A DNA stretch of 64,000 bases from DASTFY01 sp963829955 (GTDB lineage: Bacteria > Actinomycetota > Acidimicrobiia > Acidimicrobiales > Ilumatobacteraceae): the NCBI GenBank assembly GCA_963829955.1, contig CAWHKS010000021.1:1-64000 (forward strand), read 5' to 3'. Positions 25,507-33,585 of this stretch are shown piece by piece; within the stretch, counting starts at the first letter, position 1, and the number at the start of each line of letters is the position of its first letter. Made by a program: the position numbers and the translations under genes. A model generated the notes under the pieces. That model saw nothing but the letters and a program-made list of their open reading frames with translations, was not told the origin of the DNA and did no database searches.

Positions 25507-26025
25507 GTGGCCCAGCAGTGCGAGCGTCCGGCGTGCGCGGAACCGGCGATCGTGGCCTACGGCTTCGATCCCGCCCGGGCCGTGGCCTGGCTGGAGCCCT
25601 ACGTCGCCGGCGCCGCGGGGGCCGGCGCGCACCACGGTCGCCTGTGCCGCCGCCACGCCGACGCCATGGTGGTGCCGCAAGGGTGGTGGCTGGACGATCG
25701 TCGCTCGGCCGAGCACCTGTTCGCGGCGCCGCCGGCGGCGCGAGAACGCCCGGCCCGGCGGCCCGCCCGCCCGGCCCGGGCTGGCGGCGAAGTCGTGCCG
25801 CTACCTCTTCCGATCACCGCCGACGCCCCGGCCGTCCCGGACGAGGTGCGGCCGGCCGAGGAGGAAGAAGCGGTGATGGACGCCATGCCGCCGGCAGCGT
25901 GGACGCCGGCCTTCGTCGTCGGGGACGACCTCGACGGTCTGCTCAATGCCACCTCGCCCCTCCTGAGCCGGGCGTTCGGTCAGGTGAAGGGATCCGGGAC
26001 GCGCCAACGCGCGCCCGGAGCCTGA
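25507..26025 (+). CDS. DUF3499-like protein
   Basis: A 172-residue protein. The first 65 residues resemble DUF3499, an actinobacterial family: CERPACAEPAIVAYGFDP, then HHGRLCRRHADAMVVPQGW, with Cys/His pairs that could bind zinc. The remainder is a Pro/Ala/Glu-rich low-complexity tail ending in a short amphipathic segment. Function unknown. The start GTG follows a TAGCGT box directly. Confidence 0.7.
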   Translation: MAQQCERPACAEPAIVAYGFDPARAVAWLEPYVAGAAGAGAHHGRLCRRHADAMVVPQGWWLDDRRSAEHLFAAPPAARERPARRPARPARAGGEVVPLPLPITADAPAVPDEVRPAEEEEAVMDAMPPAAWTPAFVVGDDLDGLLNATSPLLSRAFGQVKGSGTRQRAPGA

Positions 26026-26068
26026 CCGCACACCTCGATCGCGCCGCGCCGCCCGCCATACTTCGTCC

Positions 26069-26533
26069 GTGGATCTCACCGCCTCGATGGAGGCGCCGTG
26101 CCCGCCGGAGGAGCTCTTCGCATGGGTCGACGACCTGGCTCGCTACCCGTCCTGGCTGGCGATCGTCGAGCGCGCCGTGCCGCTGACGGCGACCGGCGGG
26201 GGGACGGCACGCGGAGCGGCCGATGACGGGCTGGCGTGGTCGGTCGACCTGCGGGGCCGGCTCGGACCGTTCGCCCGCTCCAAGCGCCTCCGCATGGTCA
26301 GGACCGAGCTGGTGGAACCGTCGTTGGCCGTGTTCGAGCGCCGCGAGACCGACGCTCGCCACCATTCGCACTGGATGCTCCGCGCCGAGGTGAACCGGCG
26401 ACCGGCCGGGAGCGCACTGCTCATGCGGCTGCACTACGGCGGCGGGCTGTGGGGCCCGGTCCTCGAGCGGCTCCTCGCCGAAGAGGTCGAGCGGGGCCGC
26501 GACCGCCTCCTCGGCCTCGTCAGCGCCGCCTGA
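26069..26533 (+). CDS. SRPBCC (polyketide-cyclase-like) protein
   Basis: A 154-residue START/Bet v1-like fold: LTASMEAPCPPEELFAWVDDLARYPSWL at the N-terminus, RFEVR-type middle strands, and the long C-terminal helix LERLLAEEVERGRDRLLGLV. Such proteins bind hydrophobic ligands or act as cyclases; which one is not evident. GTG 26069 follows a CATACTTC box by 4-6 nt. Lies alone, convergent with the ABC gene. Confidence 0.78.
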   Translation: MDLTASMEAPCPPEELFAWVDDLARYPSWLAIVERAVPLTATGGGTARGAADDGLAWSVDLRGRLGPFARSKRLRMVRTELVEPSLAVFERRETDARHHSHWMLRAEVNRRPAGSALLMRLHYGGGLWGPVLERLLAEEVERGRDRLLGLVSAA

Positions 26534-26572
26534 CGATCCGACGCGCCCGGGTCCGGCGTCGGCGCCGCCCGC

Positions 26573-27370
26573 TCAGCGGGCCCAGGCGGTCAGCCGGCCG
26601 TCGGGCCGGCGTTCGACGGCGAGAGGAAGCCCGAACGCGTCGGTCAGCACCTCGCCGGTGAGCGTTTCATCCAGCGGACCCATGGCCACGACCTCGCCTG
26701 CTCGGAGCACGAGGAGGTGGTCGAAGCCGGGCGGGATCTCCTCCACGTGGTGCGTCACCATGACCATGGGCGGGGCGGTGGGATCGCGCGCCAGCTCGCT
26801 GAGGGCGGTCACCGTGGCCTCGCGGCCACCGAGGTCCAAGCGGGCGGTGGGCTCGTCCAGCAGGAGCAGGCCGGGTTCGGTGAGCAGGGCGCGGGCCAGC
26901 AGGACCCGCTGCCGCTCGCCCGAGGAGAGGGTGCCGATCGTGCGATCCGCGAAGCTTTCGACCCCCCTGCGGGACAGCGCCTTCAGGGCCGTGGCGCGGT
27001 CGTCGTCGCTGTAGCGGTGCCACCAAGGCTCGAGCGCGGCGTACCGGGCCGTCATCACCGCGTCGAGGGCGCTGAGCTGCGGTCGGAGCTGATCGGCCAG
27101 GGCGGCAGAGGCGAAGCCGATCCGCTGCCGGACGGCCCGGACGTCGCAGCGCCCCAACGTCTCACCGAGCACCTCGACGATGCCACTGCTCGGGTGCAGG
27201 TAGAGCCCGGCGATCTGGATGAGCGTGGTCTTGCCGCTGCCGTTGGCGCCCAGGACGATCCACCGCTCGCCGTGCCCGACCTGCCAGTCGAGCGGGCCCA
27301 AGATGGTCCTGTCCTCGCGGACCAGGCGGACCCCCGTCAGACGGAGGGGAGTCGGTCGCGCGGGCGGCAT
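26573..27370 (-). CDS. ABC transporter ATP-binding protein
   Basis: A 265-residue ABC ATPase: Walker A LGANGSGKTTL, signature LSSGERQRVLLARAL, Walker B LLLLDEPTARLDL and H-loop VMVTHHVEE. It resembles the ModF/YlmA-like single-domain ATPases that lack an adjacent permease, and none is present here. ATG 27370 is preferred because a minus-strand TACCGT lies 9 nt upstream; a 57-codon in-frame extension would cross the divergent promoter and reads as non-coding. Confidence 0.85.
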   Translation of the reverse strand: MPPARPTPLRLTGVRLVREDRTILGPLDWQVGHGERWIVLGANGSGKTTLIQIAGLYLHPSSGIVEVLGETLGRCDVRAVRQRIGFASAALADQLRPQLSALDAVMTARYAALEPWWHRYSDDDRATALKALSRRGVESFADRTIGTLSSGERQRVLLARALLTEPGLLLLDEPTARLDLGGREATVTALSELARDPTAPPMVMVTHHVEEIPPGFDHLLVLRAGEVVAMGPLDETLTGEVLTDAFGLPLAVERRPDGRLTAWAR

Positions 27371-27379
27371 GGCCCGGAG

Positions 27380-27492
27380 ACGGTAGTGGTCGAGGTGGGG
27401 TAAAGTCCCGAGAGCGCACGCGGAGTCGGGGCCGTCCTTGGGGGAGCGCGTCCCGAGCGTGACCGTAAACAAACCGCAACAATCGGTAGCCT
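27380..27492. promoter_or_regulatory. Divergent promoters, ABC ATPase and M23 peptidase
   Basis: The 133-bp gap holds a minus-strand TACCGT (27385-27380, 9 nt before ATG 27370) and a plus-strand TAGCCT (27487-27492, 11 nt before ATG 27504). The sequence before the latter, around CGTAAACAAACCGCAACAA, is the most AT-rich part of the gap. Confidence 0.5.
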
Positions 27493-27503
27493 CACGGCCC
27501 GTC

Positions 27504-28655
27504 ATGCCGATTCGTCGCGCCCTCCCCTCCGTGCTTGCCACGGTGCTCGCCGTCTGCGCGCTCCTGGCCGCGGTCGCGCCCGCGTCGCTCGGCGGGGCAC
27601 GTCCGGCGGCCGCGCAGTCGGCCGATGAGGACCAGCGCGCCGCGCAGAGGGCGGCCCGGGAGATCCTGAAGGCCCGCCAGCAGGCCGACGCCGCCGCCCA
27701 GGCGTTCGCCGACGCCGAGTCCGAGGTGGCGCGGACCGAGGACGAGCTGGCCCGGGTCGGCGCCCAGCTGGCCGTGGTCGAGGCCCAGGTCGCGAAGCTT
27801 CGGGAATCGGTGCAGCAGCTCGCTGTCCTGCGCTACGTGCAGGGCGGGGTCGACGCCGGCGGGTTCATCCTCGGCGGCGGCGTGGGCGACCAGCTCCAGG
27901 CCGATCAGTACGCGGAGATCGCCGCCCAGGGCAGCGCGCAGGACGTCGAGGCGTACGAGGCGACCGTGGAGGACCTCGAACGCACGAGGGCACTCCTCGA
28001 GACGGCCAAGCGCCAGTCCCAGGAGGCGGCGGAGAACCTGGCCGCACTGCGCAAGCAGCTCGAGAAGAAGATCGTGGCGCTGCAACGGACGGAGGAGAAG
28101 CGCAAGAAGGACGCTGCGGTGCGCCGGGAGCTGGAGGCTGTCATGGCCGAGCGGCGCCGCCAGGCGCGCGTGGCCGCCGAGAAGGCGGCCGCCCAACAGG
28201 CGGCCCGGGCGGCGTCGTCCGGCGGCGGGGGTGGGGGCAGCTCGGCACCGGCTCGCATCTACATGGGCTCGGGCATGTACTGCCCGCTGGCCGGGTCGTT
28301 CAGCTTCGTCGACACGTGGGGCGCCGCCCGTAGCGGCGGCCGGCGCCATCAGGGCGTGGACCTGATCAGTCCCCGGGGCACACCGTCGGTGGCGGTGGTG
28401 TCGGGGTCGATCCGCATCTCCCGCAACCGGCTGGGCGGCAACGCGCTGTGGTTGAACGGATCGGACGGCAACACCTACTACTACGCGCACTTCGACCGGT
28501 ACGGGAACACGGGGACCGTCAACGCCGGCGACGTCATCGGCTACGTCGGCGACACCGGCAACGCCCGAGGGACTCCTCATCTGCACTTCGAGATCCATCC
28601 CGGGGGAGGGTCCGCCGTCAACCCCTACCCGGCGACTCGCAGCGCCTGCGGGTGA
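27504..28655 (+). CDS. Secreted coiled-coil M23 peptidase (EnvC/RipB-like)
   Basis: A 383-residue exported cell-wall hydrolase or hydrolase activator. A signal peptide covers residues 1-38 (LATVLAVCALLAAVAP...AAAQS). Residues ~40-235 are a long Ala/Glu/Gln coiled coil with two helices. A Gly-rich linker leads to the LytM/M23 domain (from ~260) with HQGVDL and HLHFEI, the metal-binding His/Asp set, so it should be catalytically competent, cleaving peptidoglycan cross-links during growth or division. It overlaps the next gene by GTGA at 28652. Confidence 0.88.
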   Translation: MPIRRALPSVLATVLAVCALLAAVAPASLGGARPAAAQSADEDQRAAQRAAREILKARQQADAAAQAFADAESEVARTEDELARVGAQLAVVEAQVAKLRESVQQLAVLRYVQGGVDAGGFILGGGVGDQLQADQYAEIAAQGSAQDVEAYEATVEDLERTRALLETAKRQSQEAAENLAALRKQLEKKIVALQRTEEKRKKDAAVRRELEAVMAERRRQARVAAEKAAAQQAARAASSGGGGGGSSAPARIYMGSGMYCPLAGSFSFVDTWGAARSGGRRHQGVDLISPRGTPSVAVVSGSIRISRNRLGGNALWLNGSDGNTYYYAHFDRYGNTGTVNAGDVIGYVGDTGNARGTPHLHFEIHPGGGSAVNPYPATRSACG

Positions 28656-29605
28656 GCGCCTCGCGGGCGGACGTGGCTGAAGGCCTCGCCACCGTGCTGG
28701 GTGGAGTGGACATCGTCGACCTGCAGCAGCTCTCGGGCGGCGCGTCCCGGGAGACCTGGTCGTTCGTGGCCCGCGACAAGGACGGCCGCGACGAGCCGTT
28801 GATCCTGCAACGACAGCGCCCGGGTAGCGAGCGCGACATGGCGGTCGAGGTCGCGGTGCTGCGGGTGGCCCGCGGCGCCGGTGTGCCGGTGGCCGAAGTG
28901 GTGGCGAGCGGTCCAGGGGACGACGCCCTCGGCGCCGCCTACATGGTCGTGCGGCGCGTCGGCGGCGAGACGATCGCCCGCAAGATCCTGCGCGACGAGG
29001 AGTTCGCCAAGGCCCGGAGCGTCCTGCCGCGCCAGCTGGGGCGCGCGCTGGCTGCGCTCCACCAGCTCCCGCCCACCGCGGTGCCGGAGCTGACCTCGGT
29101 GGACCAGGTGCAGCAGTACCGCGAGGTGCTCGATCTCCTGGGAGAGCCCCACCCGGCCTTCGAGCTGGCCTTCCGTTGGCTGGCCGAGCACCGGCCGCCG
29201 CCGGCCGGCGAGGCCATCGTCCACGGGGACTTCCGCCTCGGCAACGTCATCGTCGACGGCGACGGGCTGGCCGCGGTGCTGGACTGGGAGCTGGCCCACG
29301 TCGGGGATCCGATGGAGGACCTCGGCTGGCTGTGCGTGAAGGCGTGGCGCTTCGGTGGGCGCGCGCCGGTCGCCGGCCTGGGCGAGTACGGGGACCTCTT
29401 CGACGCGTACAGCGAGGCGTCGGGTCGGGCGGTCGATCCCGAGGTCGTCCGGTGGTGGGAGGTGCTGGGCACGCTGAAGTGGGGGATCATGTGCATCATG
29501 CAGGCCAACGCCCACCTCACGGGCACGTCCCGCAGCCATGAGCTGGCGGCCATCGGCCGTCGGGTGTGCGAGAACGAGCACGATCTGCTCGCACTCATGG
29601 GGTGA
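28652..29605 (+). CDS. APH-family phosphotransferase
   Basis: A 317-residue aminoglycoside-phosphotransferase-fold kinase: GGASRETWSF nucleotide loop, LILQRQRPG (Lys), IVHGDFRLGNVIVD catalytic loop and VLDWELAHVGDPMEDLGW metal-binding DxE. It belongs to the ACAD10-like group that in actinobacteria sits near acyl-CoA metabolism genes and DUF6285 proteins, and here DUF6285 follows 10 bp on. The substrate is probably a hydroxyacyl-CoA or similar metabolite, not an antibiotic (inference from context). GTG 28652 overlaps the upstream stop. Confidence 0.85.
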   Translation: MSASRADVAEGLATVLGGVDIVDLQQLSGGASRETWSFVARDKDGRDEPLILQRQRPGSERDMAVEVAVLRVARGAGVPVAEVVASGPGDDALGAAYMVVRRVGGETIARKILRDEEFAKARSVLPRQLGRALAALHQLPPTAVPELTSVDQVQQYREVLDLLGEPHPAFELAFRWLAEHRPPPAGEAIVHGDFRLGNVIVDGDGLAAVLDWELAHVGDPMEDLGWLCVKAWRFGGRAPVAGLGEYGDLFDAYSEASGRAVDPEVVRWWEVLGTLKWGIMCIMQANAHLTGTSRSHELAAIGRRVCENEHDLLALMG

Positions 29606-29615
29606 GGGCGCACCA

Positions 29616-29965
29616 GTGACCGGTCCGCACGACGTGCCGACCGCGGCCGAGCTGGTGGAGGCCGTCCGGGAGTGGTTGGAGCGTGACGTGGCGCCGGAGG
29701 CGCGACGGGCGCCTGCGCTTCCACGCCCGGGTGGCCGTCAACATGCTGGCCATCGTGGAGCGGGAGCTCGTCCTCGGACCGGCCCAGGCCGAGGCTCACG
29801 CCGAGCGCTTGGCCCGGCTCGGCGTGGCCGACGACGCCGAGCTGGCGCGACGTATTCGCGCCGGCGAGCTGGACGACCGGTTGGACGAGGTCAAGGCTGC
29901 TGTCGCGGCGTCCGTGCGGGACAAGCTGACGCGTCGCGAACCCCCGCTACCTCGACACCCCGTGA
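29616..29965 (+). CDS. DUF6285 protein, frameshifted
   Basis: From GTG 29616: PHDVPTAAELVEAVREWLERDV, then after a one-base slip near 29700 LRFHARVAVNMLAIVERELVLGP and LDDRLDEVKAAVAASVRDKL, and after another near 29935 VANPRYLDTP and TGA. That is a complete DUF6285, a helical family of unknown function that often accompanies the APH-like kinase just upstream. Both slips are single-base, so the gene is probably intact in the organism. Confidence 0.75.
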
Positions 29966-29989
29966 CGGGCCTGTGCCAGGCTGCGCCGC

Positions 29990-30407
29990 ATGCCTGAGAC
30001 CAGCATCCCCGTCGAGCACCTGTTCACGATCACTGCCGCCACGGAGACGGCGGGCCTGATCGCCAACGGCCCGCAGGGGACGCGCGTCATCGTCGGTGTG
30101 ACCGGTGGCTCGTTCGAAGGGCCTCGGCTCAAGGGCACTCGTCAAGGGCCGGGGTGGCGACTGGGTCACCCTGCGGACGGACGGTTCGGGCCGCCTCGAC
30201 GTGCGCCTCCTCCTGGAGACCGACGACGGCGCGTCGATCCTCATGCAGTACCACGGGGTCTTCACCGACGGGGCGACCCGTATCCGCTCCGCTCCGTTGT
30301 TCGAGACCGGTGACGAGCGCTACGCGTGGCTCAACAGCGTGCAGGCGATCGGCCTGGGCAGCGTCGGCGACGGCGACGTCAAATACGACGTGTACCAGGT
30401 GCTGTGA
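29990..30407 (+). CDS. DUF3237 protein, frameshifted
   Basis: ATG 29990 reads VEHLFTITAATETAGLIANGPQGTR and GGSFEGPRLKG, slips near 30130, and continues GRGGDWVTLRTDGSGRLDVR to VKYDVYQVL. The parts join into one ~139-residue beta-barrel DUF3237 protein, function unknown. The length between start and stop is not divisible by three, confirming an indel. Its 3' end overlaps the convergent rlmN by 29 bp. Confidence 0.8.
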
Positions 30408-31485
30408 GCTCGACGGGCTGGCCGGCCGCCAGCTGACCGCAGGCGGCGTCGATGTCGGTCCCGCGGTTCTGGCGGACCGTGGCGTTGACGCCGCGGGCCA
30501 CGAGCAGCTGCCGGAAGAGCTGCACACCCGCGGGCGCCGTGCCCTTCGTCGGCCAGCCGGGCGTCGGGTTGAGGGGGATGAGGTTCACATGCGGCGGCAG
30601 CGGCAGGCTGCGGCAAAGGGCGGCCAGCTCGTCGGCATCGCTGACCCGGTCGTTGATCCCGTCGATCAACGCCCACTCGAAGCTGAGGCGCCGGCCCTTG
30701 GCCTCGAGGTAGCGCCCACACGCCGCCATGAGCACGTCCAGCGGGTAGCGGCGGTTCACCGGCACCAGCTCGTCGCGGCGGGTGTCGTTGGCGGCGTGCA
30801 GCGACACGGCGAGGTTCACCGGCAGCGAGGCGGCCGCCAGGCGGTCGATCCCCGGGACCAGGCCGACGGTGGAGATCGTGAGGTGGCGGGCCGACAGGCC
30901 GAGGTCGCCGTGGAGCCGCTCGACCGCGGCCCATACGCGGTCGAGGTTGGCGAGTGGCTCGCCCATGCCCATGAAGACGACGTTGGACAGCCGCCGTCCC
31001 GCGCCACGGGCCTCCCGCGCCGCCTCCACCACCTGCTCGACGATCTCACCGACGGCCAGGTGCCGGGTGAAGCCGGCCTGACCGGTGGCGCAGAACCCGC
31101 AGCCCATGGCGCATCCGGCCTGTGTGGAGATGCAGACGGTCGCCCGCTCGGGGTAGAGCATGAGGACCGACTCCACGAGGACGCCGTCGGCCAGCCGCCA
31201 CAGCGCCTTGCGCGTCGTGCCGCCGTCGCCGCGCTGCTCGGTGACGAGCGCCAGCGCCGCCGGCAGCCGGTCACCGAGCTCGTCCCTCAACGACCTGGGC
31301 AGGGTGGTGAGGTCCTCGAGCAGCGAGAGCTGCGCGTACAGCCCGTCCCACACCTGGTCGGCGCGGTAGCGGGGTTGGTCGGCGAGGAGCTCGCCGAGCT
31401 GGCTTCGCGTGACGCCGTACCGGGTGCGCGCCGCCAGCGGCCCTTTGTCCGAAGGGGCCGGAGGTGGGGTCACGGAAAGGGTCAC
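30379..31485 (-). CDS. rlmN: 23S rRNA (adenine-2503-C2)-methyltransferase
   Basis: A radical-SAM enzyme that methylates A2503 of 23S rRNA, and some tRNAs, in the cytoplasm. The 368-residue length is normal. The CAMGCGFC cluster motif binds the 4Fe-4S centre, VVFMGMGEPLANLD and HLTISTVGLVPGI are RlmN signatures, and the C-terminal TVRQNRGTDIDAACGQL includes the methylated catalytic Cys. GTG 31485 overlaps the mshD stop in GTGA, so the two form an operon. Confidence 0.95.
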   Translation of the reverse strand: MTLSVTPPPAPSDKGPLAARTRYGVTRSQLGELLADQPRYRADQVWDGLYAQLSLLEDLTTLPRSLRDELGDRLPAALALVTEQRGDGGTTRKALWRLADGVLVESVLMLYPERATVCISTQAGCAMGCGFCATGQAGFTRHLAVGEIVEQVVEAAREARGAGRRLSNVVFMGMGEPLANLDRVWAAVERLHGDLGLSARHLTISTVGLVPGIDRLAAASLPVNLAVSLHAANDTRRDELVPVNRRYPLDVLMAACGRYLEAKGRRLSFEWALIDGINDRVSDADELAALCRSLPLPPHVNLIPLNPTPGWPTKGTAPAGVQLFRQLLVARGVNATVRQNRGTDIDAACGQLAAGQPVELTAPGTRRI

Positions 31486-32387
31486 GCCCGGACGTCGCCG
31501 GTGTAAGCCCGGTCAGTGCGGTGCACGGTGAACCCGAGCGACTGGTACAGCGAGACGGCCGCCGTGTTGTCCTTGTCCACGTACAACATGCCGACCGTGA
31601 TCCCCTCGCCGGCGAGGTGATCCAGCCCTGCGACGGTGAGCTTCCGGCCGAGACCGAGGCCGTGGAAGTCGGGGTCGACGGCGATGACGTAGATCTCACC
31701 CAACGGTGGGTCGTGCGCGGCGTGCACCTTCGTCCAGCAGAAGCCGGCCAGCCGCCCGTCGCGCTCGTGGAGGAGGAAGCCGTCGGGGTCGAACCAGGCC
31801 TCCTTCTCTCGGGTCAGCAGGGTGTCGACGTTCCAACCGCCCTGCTCGGGGTGGGCGTGGAAGGCCCGGTTGTTGACCTCCAGCCATGCCTGTTCGTCCT
31901 CGCCCACCCGGAACGGACGGGTGGGCAGGTCCGCTGCGACCTCCAACGGCAGCGCGCGGCGCATCTGCAACAGGGTCCGGCCTGGGGTCAGCCCGACCTC
32001 CCTGGCCAGGGCATCGTGCGCAGCCGTGGGCTCGAACACCCACCAGTGGACGTGCCCCCCGCCGCTGTCGGCGATCACGCTGACCGCGGCGTCGAGGAGC
32101 TCCGGTCCGATCGTCGCCATCTCGTAGCGGTGATGAGGGTCGACCACGAGCTCCAGTGCCCAGGAGTTGTTGCCCCTGGAGACCTGGGCGTAGGCCACCG
32201 GATGGTCGTGCCCGGGCTCCCATGCCACGAGGCCGGCGAACCCCGGCCGGCCCCCCTCGACCAGGTCGAGCCAGGCGTGGTCGTCGAGCGGGCGATGCCC
32301 GTCGGCCCGCTCGGCGGCGGCCAGTAGCCCCGAGACCTCGGCGATGTCGGTCGGCGTCATCTGGCGCTTGATCTCCAGGCACCGCAC
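31482..32387 (-). CDS. mshD: Mycothiol synthase
   Basis: Acetylates Cys-GlcN-Ins to mycothiol, the actinobacterial low-molecular-weight thiol, with acetyl-CoA. The 301 residues form two GNAT domains, as in MshD. The C-terminal, active one shows IYVIAVDPDFHGLGLGRKLT (acetyl-CoA loop) and MLYVDKDNTAAVSLYQSLGFTV, both highly typical. GTG 32387 is preferred because TAGCCT is 8 nt upstream and the length then equals the family norm. First gene of the mshD-rlmN operon. Confidence 0.9.
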   Translation of the reverse strand: MRCLEIKRQMTPTDIAEVSGLLAAAERADGHRPLDDHAWLDLVEGGRPGFAGLVAWEPGHDHPVAYAQVSRGNNSWALELVVDPHHRYEMATIGPELLDAAVSVIADSGGGHVHWWVFEPTAAHDALAREVGLTPGRTLLQMRRALPLEVAADLPTRPFRVGEDEQAWLEVNNRAFHAHPEQGGWNVDTLLTREKEAWFDPDGFLLHERDGRLAGFCWTKVHAAHDPPLGEIYVIAVDPDFHGLGLGRKLTVAGLDHLAGEGITVGMLYVDKDNTAAVSLYQSLGFTVHRTDRAYTGDVRA

Positions 32388-32391
32388 GGTC

Positions 32392-32420
32392 CCGCAGGCT
32401 ACCGGGGACGTAGCCTGCGG
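32392..32420. promoter_or_regulatory. Palindromic divergent promoter, mshD and nth
   Basis: Perfect 10-bp inverted repeat CCGCAGGCTA / TAGCCTGCGG with a 9-bp spacer. Each arm carries a TAGCCT -10 box pointing outward, 8 and 9 nt before the two start codons. The -10 boxes lie only 9 bp apart, so the two promoters should compete. Confidence 0.6.
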
Positions 32421-32425
32421 CTTCG

Positions 32426-33145
32426 ATGCCCGCGGCAGCCACCTCCGACGGTGCGGCGCGCCGGCCGCGGTCACCCAAGGGGCGGGCCCGGGAGGTGGCG
32501 AGACGCCTGGCGCTGGAGTATCCGGAGGCGCAGTGCGAGCTCGACCACGCGGACCCCTTCCAGCTCCTGGCCGCGACGATCCTCTCGGCGCAGACGACGG
32601 ACGTCCGCGTGAACATGGTGACCCCGAAGCTCTTCGCGCGGTACCCGACGCCGGAGGCGCTGGCCGGCGCCTCGCTCCCAGAGCTCGAGGAGATCGTCCG
32701 CTCGACAGGCTTCTACGCCAACAAGTCACGCAGCCTGGTGGGCATGGCGCAGGCGCTGGTCGAGCGCTTCGACGGCGAGGTGCCCACGCGACTGGAGGAT
32801 CTCGTCACCCTCCCGGGCGTGGGCCGCAAGACCGCCAACGTCGTGCGCAGCGTCGCCTTTGATCTCCCCGGCCTCCCGGTCGACACCCACGTCGGACGGT
32901 TGAGCCGCCGGCTCGGGCTCACGACCGACCGTGACCCCGTGAAGGTCGAGCACACCTTGAACTCCTATTTGCCCGCGGGCGAGCGCGGCCGCTTCAGCCT
33001 CCGGATGATCCTTCACGGCCGCCGGGTGTGCGACGCCCGTTCCCCCCGCTGCGAGGTGTGCGTGCTGGCCGACATCTGCCCGTCGTCACGGGTCCCGACG
33101 GCCCAGAAGCCCCGTCGCCCGCTCGGCGGGCCGCTGAAGTCGTGA
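32426..33145 (+). CDS. nth: Endonuclease III
   Basis: A DNA glycosylase/AP lyase for oxidised pyrimidines in base-excision repair. The 239 residues show the HhH-GPD fold: LSAQTTDVRVN, the helix-hairpin-helix LPGVGRKTANVV with catalytic Lys, VDTHVGRLSRR with catalytic Asp, and the C-terminal 4Fe-4S cluster C-x6-C-x2-C-x5-C (CDARSPRCEVCVLADIC). A basic N-terminal extension of about 20 residues is present, as in other actinobacterial Nth proteins. Divergent from mshD. Confidence 0.95.
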   Translation: MPAAATSDGAARRPRSPKGRAREVARRLALEYPEAQCELDHADPFQLLAATILSAQTTDVRVNMVTPKLFARYPTPEALAGASLPELEEIVRSTGFYANKSRSLVGMAQALVERFDGEVPTRLEDLVTLPGVGRKTANVVRSVAFDLPGLPVDTHVGRLSRRLGLTTDRDPVKVEHTLNSYLPAGERGRFSLRMILHGRRVCDARSPRCEVCVLADICPSSRVPTAQKPRRPLGGPLKS

Positions 33146-33204
33146 GAAACGCAGAAAGTGGTGAGAGGGCTTGCACGCTTGGTTGAATGCGGTACCATTT
33201 CCCC

Positions 33205-33310
33205 ACCAACCAGGTTCCCGCCACCTGGTTTGAGAGCGATGCCGGGATCCGCCGCCTGGCGTCGCGGCAGAGCGACGGCCCCGCGAGGGGCCGTCGCCGC
33301 CGTTTTGGCG
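33205..33310 (+). ncRNA. Candidate small RNA
   Basis: TTGCAC (33171) and TACCAT (33193) at 16-bp spacing form the best bacterial-looking promoter in the window. About 7 nt downstream begins a stretch with a hairpin AACCAGGT/ACCTGGTT (loop TCCCGCC, 33208-33230), and it ends in an 11-bp perfect hairpin with a GCGA tetraloop (33272-33297) followed by TTTT. No credible protein frame covers it. It lies between nth and a convergent small gene. I cannot match it to a known family. Confidence 0.5.
33272..33297. terminator. 11-bp hairpin with GCGA loop
   Basis: GCGACGGCCCC-GCGA-GGGGCCGTCGC then CGCCGTTTT. Could terminate the candidate small RNA on the plus strand and the small gene (stop 33316) on the minus strand. 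Confidence 0.6.
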
Positions 33311-33315
33311 CTCTC

Positions 33316-33507
33316 TCAGGTGAGCAACTTCTCGGCCCGGGCCAGCTGACGGCCGGCGCTCCGCAGCGACCGCTCGGCCTCGAACAGGGCCCGCCCCAGG
33401 TCTTCCCGGGCCGATGCGTCGGAGTCCTGGGCCAGGCCGAGCACGCGGGTCTGGAGCTCTTCGACCAGGGTGCGGATGGTGGCGACCTCGGCGGCGTGAC
33501 GGGCCAT
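33316..33507 (-). CDS. 63-residue coiled-coil hypothetical protein
   Basis: ATG 33507 opens a helical, heptad-rich protein (EVATIRTLVEELQTRVLG, then ALFEAERSLRSAGRQLARAEKLL). No family recognised. Coding is supported by a strong hairpin after its stop and by the lack of a better gene in the 440-bp nth-hisD gap. It is divergent from hisD. Confidence 0.5.
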   Translation of the reverse strand: MARHAAEVATIRTLVEELQTRVLGLAQDSDASAREDLGRALFEAERSLRSAGRQLARAEKLLT

Positions 33508-33585
33508 GCCGCAGTTTCACACCATCAGTCGCCGAGGAACCCTTTCGGTCACCTCCAGGCGCCGTCGGTAGCCTCCGGGGCGCCG

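Noticed and set aside
27371..27541. A 57-codon N-terminal extension of the ABC ATPase
   Set aside because: It would cover both divergent promoters and part of the M23 gene start; composition is not coding.
33187..33585. A 133-codon N-terminal extension of hisD
   Set aside because: It crosses the candidate small RNA, the hairpin and the TAGCCT box, and no HisD has such a region; ATG 33586 fits the family.
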